Shown: piece by piece, positions 23,356-34,351 of the stretch | Layout of the letters: each line of letters begins with the position of its first letter | How positions within the stretch are numbered: the first letter of the stretch is position 1 | Origin: Acephala macrosclerotiorum | Lineage: Eukaryota > Ascomycota > Leotiomycetes > Helotiales > Mollisiaceae | NCBI GenBank assembly: GCA_014904845.1 | Contig: MU119477.1 | Coordinates: forward strand, 5,490-69,210 | Direction of reading: 5' to 3' | Length of the DNA stretch: 63,721 nt | Program-made: the position numbers and the translations under genes | The notes under the pieces: model-generated | Database searches by the model: none | What the model was told of the DNA's origin: nothing | The model's input: the letters and a program-made list of their open reading frames with translations, nothing else

Positions 23356-24062
23356 GAGGTTTTTCCTGCTTGAGATGCTTTGAAATTGCTTATTTAAATT
23401 TATATATCAGTTTCAAATGCTGAAACAAAAAGGCTGGTAAGGTGGTTCTTCGGGAAGCATCGGTTCATCCGTAATACTTGTATTCTTAGTGTGCATTAGA
23501 CCTCGGGAAGTGACCGGAAGTCAGCCAGCAACGTGATCGGGAGCACGCGAGGTCGGAAGCATTTACTAAAGCCACTATTTAGCTTGGATTTACATGGCTA
23601 CTTTGGGAAAACAAGTTTACAAGGTTAAGGAGGTATGTTGTTATTGTAGAGAAAAGGAGTGGCAATAGCGTCATGTACTTGAGCTCAACTTAGGAGACTT
23701 TGTCTCTGGCTTGGACTTCAAGCTCAAGTCATAGTCCAAAGTTTTCAGAGATTAGAATGAAGGTCAATGGATGTTTTAATTCATTCATGAACTCTTTTAC
23801 AGATGGCTGAAGTAGGTTTTGTGGAATATTGCAACGTTCCCAGATCATATACCCCAAAAACCGGACAGCACAGCTTCTGCTGATGCTGTGTGGTGTAGTT
23901 TATTGCATTGTTGAGTATGTCTTTTATTGTACAGCTATTATGCCATCTCTCTCGCGACACCCATTATGCGCCCATTATCATCCCAGCGCCTCTCCATGCA
24001 AATATGTCGTTATAATGTACACTTCGTGTTTGTACAGCTCCCCCAGCCAGCTTCTCGACCCC
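23356..24062. other. Intergenic, no gene seen
   Basis: About 0.7 kb separates tRNA-Thr from the stop of TOM5. Short frames at 23,829-24,212 are antisense to TOM5 or low in information. I see no other gene or repeat. Confidence 0.5.
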
Positions 24063-24312
24063 TTAAACAAGCTTCTTCACGGCATCGATAGCAAAAGGTG
24101 CTACAACCACAGGTTAGCCTGTTGGAATCAATGCCGGCAAGGATTGATACATACACAAGTACAGCAGAACAGCTCCAACGATGACCTTCTGCACCGTGAG
24201 GGCAGCTTCTGACTCTGCAGCCTTCAACTCGGCGGCGCTCAATTGAGGTGGTGCTTGAGAGGTCAGCAGAATCCATCAGTAACTAGGAGAGCATCTTACG
24301 TCCTCCGAACAT
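24063..24312 (-). CDS. TOM5: Mitochondrial import receptor subunit Tom5
   Basis: Three exons on the minus strand join into 49 residues: 24,312-24,300 (13 nt), 24,253-24,155 and 24,100-24,063 (stop TAA). Introns are GTAAGA...CAAG (46 nt) and GTATGT...GTAG (54 nt). The product starts MFGGPPPQLSAAELKAAE, has one membrane helix (VIVGAVLLYLSPFAI) and ends DAVKKLV. This is the layout of fungal Tom5, the small tail-anchored subunit of the outer-membrane TOM complex: acidic/Ala-rich cytosolic N-terminus, single C-terminal helix, short basic tail. All junction phases agree. The gene is too short and split to appear as one open frame. It is divergent from the P-protein gene, with about 440 bp between start codons. 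Confidence 0.87.
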
Positions 24313-24754
24313 GTTTGCGGTATTATACTGGTGAGGAAGGTGAAGGTTGGTCGTGATGCTGGTCTCAAAAAAAAAGTTGCAAATGTCTTAGCCCCTGTTC
24401 TGTTCTAACATCTGATTCCGCCAAGCTTATTTTAGTAGCGTTCGCGCTAAGAAAAGTTATCGGAATTACAGCGTTATCGTGATAACAAGCGACTTTATAT
24501 TTTACAATCCCACTCACGCAAAGCAGAGTTCCTGCACTCAACTTTTTTTGAAAGGCGGTCGGGAAGCCGCTCATTGATCAATTTCGAGGTCAAATCTGAC
24601 AACAAATTCGAGTCACTCCCAAATATTGCAATGAGGGGTTGCTGATAATCAAATTCCTAAACCGCCTGAACCCCACCAACCTCGAGCATCGACGCATTCA
24701 CCGACTTTCTTCGCCCTCTCCATCTTCTCCATTTTCTCCCCAATCTCCTGGACC
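24313..24754. promoter_or_regulatory. Shared divergent promoter, TOM5 / GCV2
   Basis: This 442-bp interval separates the start codons of two divergent nuclear genes for mitochondrial proteins and must hold both promoters and 5' leaders. A C/T-rich stretch (24,700-24,750) precedes the P-protein start, as is common in filamentous fungi. I see no certain TATA box. Confidence 0.6.
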
Positions 24755-27700
24755 ATGGCGACTCCAGGCCTTGCTCTCCGGGCTCAGCTTGGGCGACTCA
24801 CAAACCATGCAAGAAGCTCAGCGGCAAGAAGTTCATCTCTACCCACACGACCATATGTGTGTTACTCGTGCACGCGTTCTGCATTGAGAACAGCCCCAAT
24901 TGGAAGGCAAACCTTTTATACCAGCTCGGCCAGCGATGGCTCGACCAAGGCACCCTCTGCGGAGGTCTCTAAAGGCAATTATCTACCTCTCGATACCTTC
25001 GCGCGTCGCCACATTGGACCATCCGCAGATACTACAGAGCAGATGCTAAGAGCATTGGATCCACCTGTCAAAGACTTAGATGACTTTGTGAAGCAAGTTC
25101 TACCCGTGGATATCTTGTCTTCTAAGGATCTCCACGTCGATGCTGCTGGAGCTGCAGGAGAAGAGGGTTACACAGAATCACAATTGCTCGCGAGACTTCG
25201 GTCAATTGCCTCGAAGAACACAATTATGAGGAGCTACATTGGATGCGGATATGCTGGCACACGAGTACCAGAGGTTATCAAGAGAAATGTGTTGGAAGGT
25301 CCAGGGTGGTACACAAGTTACACACCATACCAGCCGGAGATCAGTCAGGGCAGACTCGAGTCGCTCCTGAACTTCCAAACTCTCGTCTGCGACTTGACTG
25401 GGCTACCAATCTCGAATGCCTCGTTACTGGACGAATCGACAGCCGCGGCCGAAGCTATGACTCTATCATTGAGTGCCTCGAGAAGCAAAAGCAAGAACAA
25501 AACATTCTTCGTCAGTCACTTAGTCCACCCACAGACGAAAGCGGTCCTCCAGAGTCGCGCAGATGGATTCAACATCACGATTGAGGTTGGCGACGTACTC
25601 GCAGATGGTGGCAAGCGGATTAAGGAGCTAGGTAAAGACCTCATTGGAGTTCTTGTTCAGTACCCAGACACTGAAGGTGGAGTGGAAGATTTCAAGGGTC
25701 TGGCCGATGTCATCCACGAGCAGGGAGCAACGCTAAGTGTCGCAACTGATCTCCTCGCCTTGACGGTTCTTACACCACCTGGAGAGTTTGGTGCGGACAT
25801 TGCTTTCGGCAACGCTCAACGGTTTGGAGTGCCATTTGGCTTCGGTGGACCTCACGCTGCTTTCTTTGCTGTAACCGATCAGTACAAGCGAAAGATCCCA
25901 GGCCGTCTTATTGGAGTGTCTAAGGACAGATTAGGAGATAAAGCAATGAGATTAGCTTTACAGACCAGAGAACAGCATATTCGACGAGAAAAGGCGACGA
26001 GCAACGTGTGCACAGCGCAGGCTTTATTGGCGAATATGTCTGCCTTTTATGCAGTCTACCATGGACCTCAGGGATTGAAGAACATTGCGGAAAGAGCCAT
26101 CAATGGTGCCAGGATACTCGAAGAAGGATTGAAAACTCTTGGATTTGACACCGGCTCGAGAGGAAAAGGCGAAGATGGCAGAGTTATCTTCGATACTGTC
26201 GTGGTCAATGTCGGTCAAGGAAAGGCCGGTGAAGTCTTGAAATACGCTGTCGAGACCTTCAGCATAAACTTGAGAAAATTTGATGACAGCCGCCTGGGTA
26301 TCACGGTTGACGAGACTGTAGATTTGAAGGATTTGGAGGAGATCCTTGCGATTTTTACCAAATTCTCGAGTTCTCCGAACGGTCTTCAAATCAACCAGAT
26401 CATCGAATCGTTGCCAGGAAACGGCACAATCCCTCTACCTGCCGCATTCAAGAGAACATCGCAGTATCTCACCCATCCAGTGTTCAACTCTCATCATTCC
26501 GAGACAGAACTCCTCCGCTACATCCACCATCTCCAGTCGAAAGACCTTTCCCTTACCCATTCCATGATACCCCTCGGCTCTTGCACCATGAAGCTCAACG
26601 CAACGACTGAAATGGCTCCAGTCACTTGGCCAGAATTTGCGTCAATTCATCCATTCGTGCCGCCAGATCAGGCAACTGGTTACAAAGTCATGATTGATGA
26701 ATTGGAAGCCGACTTGGCCACCATCACTGGCTTTGACGCTGTCTCTTTGCAGCCGAATTCTGGTGCCCAAGGAGAATTCACTGGTCTTCGAGTCATCCGC
26801 AAGTACCAGGAACAACAGCCTGGAAAGAAGCGGGACATCTGCTTGATCCCAGTATCAGCTCACGGTACCAACCCAGCATCTGCGGCTATGGCCGGTATGC
26901 GTGTTGTTACAGTGAAGTGCGATACCAAGTCTGGAAATCTCGACATGGCGGATTTGAAAGCAAAGTGCGAGAAGCACAGCGAAGAATTAGGTGCCATCAT
27001 GATCACCTACCCAAGTACATTCGGTGTATTCGAGCCCGAGATCAAGTCTGTCTGTGATCTTGTTCATCAACATGGAGGACAGGTATATATGGACGGCGCG
27101 AACATGAACGCACAGATTGGCTTGTGCTCACCAGGAGAGATTGGAGCCGATGTTTGTCACTTGAACTTGCACAAGACGTTCTGTATTCCTCATGGAGGTG
27201 GAGGTCCAGGTGTTGGTCCGATTGGTGTCAAGTCACACTTGGCTCCGTTCTTGCCTGGTCATCCTCTGGTTCAGACTGGCGGTGAGAAGGCTATCGCTCC
27301 CGTCAGTGGCGCTCCTTGGGGAAGCGCGAGCATTCTCCCAATCAGTTGGGCCTACATCAAGATGATGGGCGGCCGTGGCTTGACTCACGCTACCAAGATC
27401 ACCTTGTTGAATGCCAACTACATCATGTCGTGCCTTCGACCTCATTATCCAATTGTCTATACGAACGCCAACTCTAGATGTGCTCACGAGTTCATCCTCG
27501 ACGTTCGAGGCTTCAAGGAGACTGCCGGTATCGAGGCCATCGACGTTGCGAAGCGATTGCAGGATTATGGCTTCCATGCTCCAACAATGAGCTGGCCTGT
27601 CGCCAACACTCTCATGATCGAGCCTACAGAATCTGAGAGCAAGGAAGAACTTGATAGATTCATCAATGCACTAATTTCTATTCGTGGGGAGATCCGAGCC

Positions 27701-28022
27701 GTTGAGGAGGGCAAGGTGCCAAAGGATCGCAATGTCCTCAAGATGGCCCCTCACTCACAGAAGGACTTGATCGTTGGTGTATGGGATCGTCCATATAGCA
27801 GAGAGCAGGCTGCATATCCCCTGCCATATCTGAAGGAGAAAAAGTTCTGGCCCAGCGTCACCAGGCTAGACGATGGTAAGCAATCACACCTTCAATCATC
27901 ATGTTCAAGACTGACTTTCTAAAGCCTATGGTGACACCAACCTCTTCTGCACCTGCGGGTCAGTAGAGCCCGTCGACGAAGCGGACGGCATCACTGGTGC
28001 TTCCACTCCATCACCAACTTAA
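24755..28022 (+). CDS. GCV2: Glycine dehydrogenase (decarboxylating), P protein
   Basis: Two exons, 24,755-27,875 and 27,925-28,022, are split by a 49-nt intron (GTAAGC...TAAAG) and give 1,072 residues, the usual length. The P protein of the mitochondrial glycine cleavage system decarboxylates glycine and passes aminomethyl to the H protein lipoyl arm. Residues 1-50 are Arg/Ser/Ala-rich, like a matrix-targeting peptide. The N-terminal half (about 75-520) begins ARRHIGPS, and the C-terminal half (about 560-1,030) carries the PLP site HLNLHKTF with Lys807, followed by CIPHGGGGPG. Exon 2 encodes the conserved end DTNLFCTCGSVEP. The ATG lies in a good context (gaccATGg). It is intact and well supported. 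Confidence 0.97.
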
Positions 28023-28377
28023 TTTTGTACCAAGTAATGTCACGATATTGGAGCGGTGAATTTCAACAACGAAAGTGGGCGGAGTTGGTGGCATTACAAA
28101 TCGAATCATATGCGATGGCGTTATAGATAAAATGGCTTCAACTGCCACCGGGATAAAGTAATCGATTTTAGGATGCGAAGCAACAAGAATGCATATTAGA
28201 TCTTTTTGGAATCAATTTGATTGGTCACACGTTCTCTTTTAGCTAACAAGAACTTCTAGAACTTTTGGACTCAAAAGTCTACCCAAGTCAGTCTCAGACA
28301 TTCAGTGATGTCCTCCTCCATTTCCTTCTTTCCCTCCCTCCTGGCCGCCCTTTCCATCCCTTGCCGTTATTAGCAGC
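28023..28377. other. 3' region between convergent genes
   Basis: This is the likely 3' UTR of GCV2 and of the minus-strand gene that follows. A C/T-rich stretch lies at 28,312-28,360. No gene is seen. Confidence 0.5.
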
Positions 28378-29279
28378 CTATTTCTCAGCCGCCTTAGCCT
28401 TGTCGGCAGCCTCTTGCTTTTCTGCAACTGCTTCCTTCTGATCTGCTGCTTTCTGGTCCTCGGCTTTTGCCTTTTGTGCGGCTTCTTCCTTCTCTTCAGC
28501 TGCCTCATAGTCATTATCGCCTCGCTTCACCTGCGCTTCTCATCTTCGTCCTCGTCCTCTTCGTCGTCGTCATCGCCATCACCACCAGCAGCATCATCAC
28601 TAGAGTGAATTGTGCACCGCGAAGCAGCCTTACCCCAATGTCAGTCATCTTGTCAATTACTCAAAGCAGGAGATCTTACATCCTTAGCATTCTGCTGATT
28701 CTGCTTAATCCCACCGGAAAACATAGTCTGCAGTTTTGACAAGTTCGGGTTATCCGTGTCCGGCTTGCCCGTCAATCCCTGAACGAGCTTCAATTCTCCT
28801 TTTTGCGCTGTCGCTACCTATTTCTCATCAGCCTCATTCACCCTTTTCCCCCTTTCATATCCCGTCTCCTGTGCTCTTCCCCAAATGAAAGAGTTTCGAA
28901 GGGAAGGATACTTACGGTGGCTAGTCCGGCAATGGCGGCATTTCCACTGGGCGCAATCTTTTGATTATTCGTTCTTATCGAAATCCCATTATTGACAATA
29001 TCGATCAATTTCGATTTCGAGGACTGGAAATCATCGAGGTTGGGAGTGGCTTGGGCGAGTTCTTGTTTGATTACTTTTGTTTGGCCTTGTTCTTGTTTTT
29101 GGACGGTTGGGAGGAGTGAGAGAGGGAAAAGGGGGGGGGGACTTGCTGTTATCGTTTATTCCTTTTACGAGTTTTTGAACGGCTGAGGAACAGGTTGCTT
29201 ATTTGGTGTATATGGGGAGGGATGAGGTGGTGGTGAGCAAGAGGTAGAGGGCGATGAAGGCTAGGGTTGATTTGGCCAT
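28378..29279 (-). pseudogene. Putative secreted protein with acidic tail, broken
   Basis: The frame starts at ATG 29,279 with a signal peptide (MAKSTLAFIALYLLLTTTSS). Downstream coding is convincing: the stretch KSKLIDIVNNGISIRTNNQK, then APSGNAAIAGLATV, intron 28,915-28,819 (GTAAGT...AATAG), exon 2 (28,818-28,680, with LSKLQTMFSGGIKQNQQN), intron 28,679-28,629 and an Asp/Glu-rich exon 3. A TAA interrupts exon 1 (29,199-29,201), and the frame must slip at a run of ten G near 29,131-29,140. Exon 3 closes at TGA near 28,530, although an Ala/Lys/Glu-rich frame continues to TAG 28,378. Function is unknown; the pattern resembles small secreted proteins of plant-associated fungi. Either the gene is decaying or the G-run is an assembly error, but the TAA needs a separate explanation. 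Confidence 0.6.
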
Positions 29280-30580
29280 TGTTGAGAATGCTACTCGTAT
29301 GTTTGGAGACTGGGATAGGGGAGAGAAGGGGAGAGTAAGAAATTAGAAACTGAAGGCAGGAGAAGAACCTGGAGGATGAGTGCAACCTGGTGAAGGTTGT
29401 GAAGATCTCATGAGTGAGCAGCTCTCACTTTATATATTTTTTCCGAGCAGACCCTTACCTTACTCTTTACCTCGAGGTCCAGAACCTCGGATTCCAATAT
29501 ACTTCTCGGGAACCTAAACATCTGAACAAAACAAGACGACAGCCTCTCGGTAAATCCAACGTCTCAGATTTTTTCTTCGCATCTTCTGCCGAATATTGTC
29601 TTGCGAAGAAGTTTCTCTGCGGCATTATAGAAGGACTGTAAAAGTTCAGCCTAGCAGTTCGTCTTTGGATCTGTGCCGTTCAGTAGGATGATCTCATTGT
29701 GGGTGTGATGGGAGGTGCACGGCTGCTAGAAAGAGAAACGAACACACAATGTAGCGAAATCGCTGGGACATCCTTATGAGATTTGGATTCCGATCGAAAT
29801 AAGATTTAAGGTTCAAAAATCGCTCGAAACGAAACTAAAGGAAAGGAAAGATTTGGGTAAGAGAAAGCTCATAATATTCCCAGTGGAAACTAGGAAGAAC
29901 ACTGCGTACTTCGTAGTTTTCTGGATGTTCAGGTAGACCCAAAGGAGACGGTGATTTAGTGAAGAGACATAGAGCAGCGATGTAAGATTACGAAGTATGC
30001 GTGAGTAAATAGATGCAAGATTATTGCAAGACCAGGCAGTCCAACAGCAAAGCAAGCAGCTCGGGTTCTTAGAGAAAGTCAAAACATGGTTGGACATTAA
30101 GCTTGAATTCAAGCCTCAGGTAAACCTCAGCCTTCTCGCCTTGAACATCCGAATCCTCCGAGGCCATCGCATTCGGACTGGAAACTTCCACTGCATGCGG
30201 GCTCCTTTTGCTCGTGCATCTGAAAGTGGACGTAGACCAGTTTGCCCAACCTTTCCTGCCCAAATCACTAACACATAGATAGCCAGCCTTTCGTCTGCTC
30301 CACTCAAGCGCTCTTCTTTTTTTGGTGGCTCGTATGATTGATAGTTCTCGGACCGCAGACACACAATGAACCCAACACATAATCGTATTCTGTATAAAGC
30401 CATTGGGCCTTGATTGTTCCCTTTTCTATGTTCTAGGATCCGAAATGAAAGCCGAATGAAGTGGATCAACTCCAACTCTCTAATTCACCGTGATCCATAC
30501 ACCTTTATATCAGCCCTCTAGAAAATGTGCTCATCAAAACTTCTCCCTTCAGTTTCCATGACGAAAGTCATCACCTTCAC
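29280..30580. other. Intergenic, 1.3 kb, no supported gene
   Basis: This holds the upstream region of the secreted-protein gene and the 3' side of the acetyltransferase gene. Overlapping frames on both strands at 30,024-30,475 show no family resemblance and no splice-consistent extension. I see no repeat or RNA gene. Confidence 0.5.
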
Positions 30581-31297
30581 TCATGCCTCCTCTCTCAGAG
30601 CCTCCAACTTCCTAATCTGCTTCCCCTCACCATCAAAATTTTCCCTCCTCAACCATCTCCTCAACCCCTCCTTCACCCCACCCTTCCCCACCAAAAACCA
30701 CTCATCGTCCAAACAGCTATACCAAGCTGTATCCCTCCCCCTCCCCCTAACCACCATATGCTTCCTAAACAACCCCTCATACTTAAACCCCAACCTCAAC
30801 GCCGCCCTCTTACTCGGCTCATTGAAATTATTCGTCTTCCACTCTACTCTCAAATAATGTAAATCCTCAAATGCGTATTTCATCAATAGGTAATTGACTT
30901 CGGTAGCAGCGGCTGTTCTCTGGAGTTTGGGACCGAAAAGGACGTGCCCGATTTCGATGGTGCGGTGGGAGGGCATGACATTCATGAGAGTGTTAATGCC
31001 GACTGGATTTTTGGCTTTTGTTGATGGATCGATGAGGAAGACGGTATAGGGAAAGCACATTGGGCTTTCGACGAGGAAGTTTATATGCTTGGTAAAGGAG
31101 TCGAGGTCTGGGAAGGGTCCACCAGGCAACCAGGTGTACAGCCTGTCGTTTTGGGGACCACAGAGAGTCTCAAAGAGAGCTGGTGCATGCTCTGGGATGA
31201 GGTACTCGAGAACTACATCTTGACCAGTGAGGACGACTTTTGGGTCTGGTTGTAAGGCTGCTGGACCTTCCACGATGTCTCCTTTCATTTCAGACAT
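30581..31297 (-). CDS. GNAT-family N-acetyltransferase (RimJ/RimL type)
   Basis: This is an intronless gene of 238 residues. It belongs to the GNAT acetyltransferases of the Acetyltransf_3 group, which move acetyl from acetyl-CoA to an amino group. The order of features fits: an N-terminal strand (VVLEYLIPEHAPALFETL), the first half of the core (PVGINTLMNVMPSHRTIEIGHV), the acetyl-CoA-binding turn and helix (QRTAAATEVNYLLMKYAF), and the closing signature NEPSKRAALRLGFKYEGLF followed by GRDTAWYSCLDDEW (residues about 165-205). The tail is basic. Fungal members of this subgroup usually act on small molecules, but the substrate cannot be read from sequence. No signal peptide or membrane segment is present. 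The start at 31,297 is the first ATG. Confidence 0.92.
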   Translation of the reverse strand: MSEMKGDIVEGPAALQPDPKVVLTGQDVVLEYLIPEHAPALFETLCGPQNDRLYTWLPGGPFPDLDSFTKHINFLVESPMCFPYTVFLIDPSTKAKNPVGINTLMNVMPSHRTIEIGHVLFGPKLQRTAAATEVNYLLMKYAFEDLHYLRVEWKTNNFNEPSKRAALRLGFKYEGLFRKHMVVRGRGRDTAWYSCLDDEWFLVGKGGVKEGLRRWLRRENFDGEGKQIRKLEALREEA

Positions 31298-31758
31298 CTC
31301 GCACAGCGCTCAATTAATGAAGAGGATTGTTGCTAGATATTGTAGTCCGATATGAAAGATTGTGAAATTGAGAAAGCTGCTTATCCTTGAATCCTTCAGC
31401 TAATGAGTCATACGAAGGGCGTGAAAGAACAAGGTCCAACAGAGGAATAAAAATTTGAAGTTGTGGCATATGCACTTGCAGGTATGAATCGGATGATCGC
31501 TTCACTTCTGCTAAAACTCATGACTAGTAGCTTAGTCAGACAAGATCAATCTAGGTACCTCACGTAACAATTGCAGTCACGTGCAGGATGATATTGGTGC
31601 CGGCGTCGACGAGAGTCTCTCGAACGTTTCGCATTTTGGAGGCTCGCTGAGTCGATTATGGTACATGTACTCTATATCATACATCCGATGCCACGCTAAA
31701 TGCAGACACGCATATACCGAATCGTAGATGTTGGGCATGGGTATCATTCTTCATACTC
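31298..31758. other. Intergenic, GNAT upstream / nucleoporin 3' end
   Basis: This 461-bp gap between two minus-strand genes has two CACGT-containing words (near 31,560 and 31,578) about 260-280 bp upstream of the acetyltransferase start. No gene is seen. Confidence 0.45.
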
Positions 31759-33115
31759 TTATCTCGTTTTGTCCTTCTGCCATTCGGCCAACTCCTTCGA
31801 TATTGACTCTACCTCAGCCTTCAGATGCTGTAATTGGGTATTATAATCCTCCAGTATCTAAGAAACGTCAGCAAGGATCTCGAACTAGAAGATGAGGATA
31901 GGCATACCTTCTTCGCTTTGTTACTCGTCTCCTCGTCAAGCACATCCGCATTATCATTACCAGCCCTATCAAACTCCGTCTTCAACATCCTCGCTCGCTC
32001 TTGAACGAGAAGCATTCGCGCCCATATTTCCTCCCCTCTTGCATCCAATCCCGGGTCGTGAATATTCTTCTCCAGAATCATTAATTTTGTTCTCAAATCT
32101 TCTTCGTCACCTGCCATCGCATAACCTCTGTTCCTCAGCACCTGAACCTTCGTCGCCAAAGCAAGGCATCTTTGCTTCAATACGATGTGCTTCCTTCTCG
32201 CATCCATGGCTCTGATACTCGTCTTGGTCTCGTGGTTTTGCATCATCTGCGAAAGAGAGTTGTTGATCTCGTGTAGCCTCGCATTAAAATTGGCCAAATT
32301 TCGTTGCTGCAACTGGATCCGCTCCCCCATTTGTTGGAAACCAGTACATAAGACGGGGATGTAACCAGGTCCGGGCTTCTTAGACAACGCTTCTTCCCAA
32401 GCTGTAGGATCCTCACCAGGGGTGGGCCGATAGTAAGGCGCCATATTGTCATCCACCTTGTTGTAGAAATAATGCTTGAATACGCAGTTCGGGCTGCCCG
32501 TATCCCATTTCTCCAGAACAGTTGCCATTTGCTGCGGGATGGTCTTTTCTCCTGCTGAACATTAGCTACGTATCGATAACAAGGCCAACATGACTTACGT
32601 GGGAAGTTCGATGGCTGCCATAACGCTTGTTGACTTTGGCCTAGTTGTGGTAGAGGTTGTTGCGTGGACTGATTAAATGTTGACCCGCCGAAAAGACCAC
32701 CGCCCTGCTGCTGCTGGCTTTGGTTGAAGAGTCCGCCGGTCTGGTTTTGCTGATTATTTTGACCGAACAAGCCTCCACCTTGTTGTTGCTGGTTCTGCTG
32801 TCCCGTATTCTGACCAAACCCAGAGAATAGCCCACCGCCCTGCTGTGCGTTCTGCCCTAACCCGCCAAAGAGACCCCCAGTCTGTTGTTGTGGCTGCTGT
32901 GTGCTCTGGCCAAATAAACCTCCTCCCTGTTGCTGGTTCTGTTGATTATTCTGGCCAAGATTCCCGAACATCCCACCTCCTTGCTGCTGTTGATTCTGCT
33001 GCGGATTTGAACCAAGTCCACTGAAGAGGCTAGTGCCAGTAGGCTGGGGGTTTCCACTCATCGAAGACGAAAACAGCCCCCCTCCTGTCGGCTTATTGAG
33101 AGCAGCTCCGAACAT
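31759..33115 (-). CDS. NUP57: Nucleoporin of the Nup54/Nup57 family (GLFG repeats)
   Basis: Three exons (33,115-32,599; 32,551-31,908; 31,857-31,759) join in phase to 419 residues. Introns are 47 nt (GTAAGT...AGCAG) and 50 nt (GTATGC...CTTAG). Residues 1-150 are Gln/Asn-rich with many GLFG and MFG repeats (GGGLFG, GGMFGNLG), the phase-forming permeability barrier of the nuclear pore. Residues about 180-419 form the structured part, beginning near VLEKWDTGSPNCVFKHYFYN and continuing as heptad-rich coiled coil to the tail LQHLKAEVESISKELAEW. This is how Nup57 (Nup54 in animals) is built, pairing with Nup49 and Nsp1 in the central channel. It is divergent from the complex I subunit gene. Confidence 0.93.
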
Positions 33116-33573
33116 ATTGGGACCTCAATGACGGACCCCAACATCCAGCTCAGAAGCAAACAGTATGCAGCTTGCCTCCTACTTCGAGAAGCGCCCGTAA
33201 ATCAAGCTCCTGGGTCTCAACGGCACCGGTCGTGGAGCGCGTTAGGCTTGAAGCTGCGCCTGCCGCGCAGGTAGGTAATCGTTCGATCTCGTGCAATAGA
33301 AAGGCATGCGATGTTGTATCTGTGATCTGCAGTTATGAAGAATAGAGCAGTAAGAAATTAAATGCCGGCGCAAAATGTTGATCACTTTACAGCTAGCACG
33401 TCGCGACCTGGAAGCTCTTGTCGCGCGCCAAAAACTTTGGGAGCTTCGGTTACTAGTCCCAATTTGGTAAGGCCTTTATTCTGGTACTTGCCCTCACATC
33501 GAGCTTCCCCAAACATCAAAGCTATCAATTGAGCCCACCACGAACTCCACGATCCTGCGGACATTGTGACAAT
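33116..33573. promoter_or_regulatory. Shared divergent promoter, nucleoporin / NDUFA8
   Basis: A 458-bp interval lies between the start codons of two divergent genes and must contain both promoters. I found no unambiguous motif. Short frames here are not supported. Confidence 0.55.
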
Positions 33574-34351
33574 ATGGCAGGAAGACAGCCCAGGTGCGTA
33601 GTGCTAACATGGTACTAATATCGGGGGAGAAGCTTTACTGACACTTCAATTGTAGATTCAATCAAACCACCCTCGTCGACACAACACCACTACCTGCAGA
33701 CATCCCACCAGTGAAAGAAATTGGTGCCAGTTCAGCACCTCTATTGTCCGCGAGCTTCTTCATCGGAGCGAGATGCAAGCCTTACAATGATGATTTCATG
33801 CAATGCAAGAACGAGAGTGCCGGCAAAGGCGAGGTGGACTGTCTGAAGGAAGGAAGGAGGGTCACACGATGCGCAACTAGCGTGTAAGTAATGTTTAATT
33901 GGCAAGATTAATCTATCTGGGTCTTGAGATATGGATGGAGGGGCTGTCCTGGTGCAGGTTCTGGATTGTTGTCTTTCACCCAAGCATAGGAGGCAGGAGG
34001 GCTGTCAAGAGAGCCATCACGGAAATGCTGACACCATTTGTTCTACAGAATCGAAGATGTCAACAAGCACTGCTTGGAAGTGTTCCGAAAGCATTGGCAA
34101 TGCCTCGATAACAACAATCAACAGCTCTGGCAATGCCGACCAGAAGAATGGAAGCTCAATAAATGTGTTTTTGAGAATCTGGTAGGAGCACCCTTTCTGC
34201 CTCATGGCGAGACATGCCTAAAGAGACAACGGAGAGATTTGACTGACTCTGAAAATCACAGAAACTGGAGAAAGTTATCCCTGACACCCCCGCTGGTGAG
34301 ACGCCCGTACACCTTCGAACAAAACAAATCTACGCCCATAACGGACCATGA
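33574..34351 (+). CDS. NADH:ubiquinone oxidoreductase subunit NDUFA8 / NUO-20.8
   Basis: Four exons (33,574-33,593; 33,656-33,883; 34,049-34,181; 34,262-34,351) give 156 residues in consistent phase. All introns are GT-AG. The product is the CHCH-domain accessory subunit of mitochondrial complex I (PGIV in mammals, 20.8 kDa in Neurospora). It shows four CX9C motifs in two CHCH units: C-KPYNDDFMQ-C, C-LKEGRRVTR-C, C-LEVFRKHWQ-C and C-RPEEWKLNK-C. Such cysteines form disulfides after Mia40-dependent import into the intermembrane space. The conserved N-terminus FNQTTLVDTTPLP and the tail GETPVHLRTKQIYA also match the family. A longer unspliced frame running past 34,351 is an artefact of ignoring intron 3. 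Confidence 0.95.

Noticed and set aside
30525..30862. Two overlapping Pro/Leu/Ser-rich plus-strand frames
   Set aside because: They are antisense to the 3' part of the GNAT acetyltransferase, which has clear family motifs.
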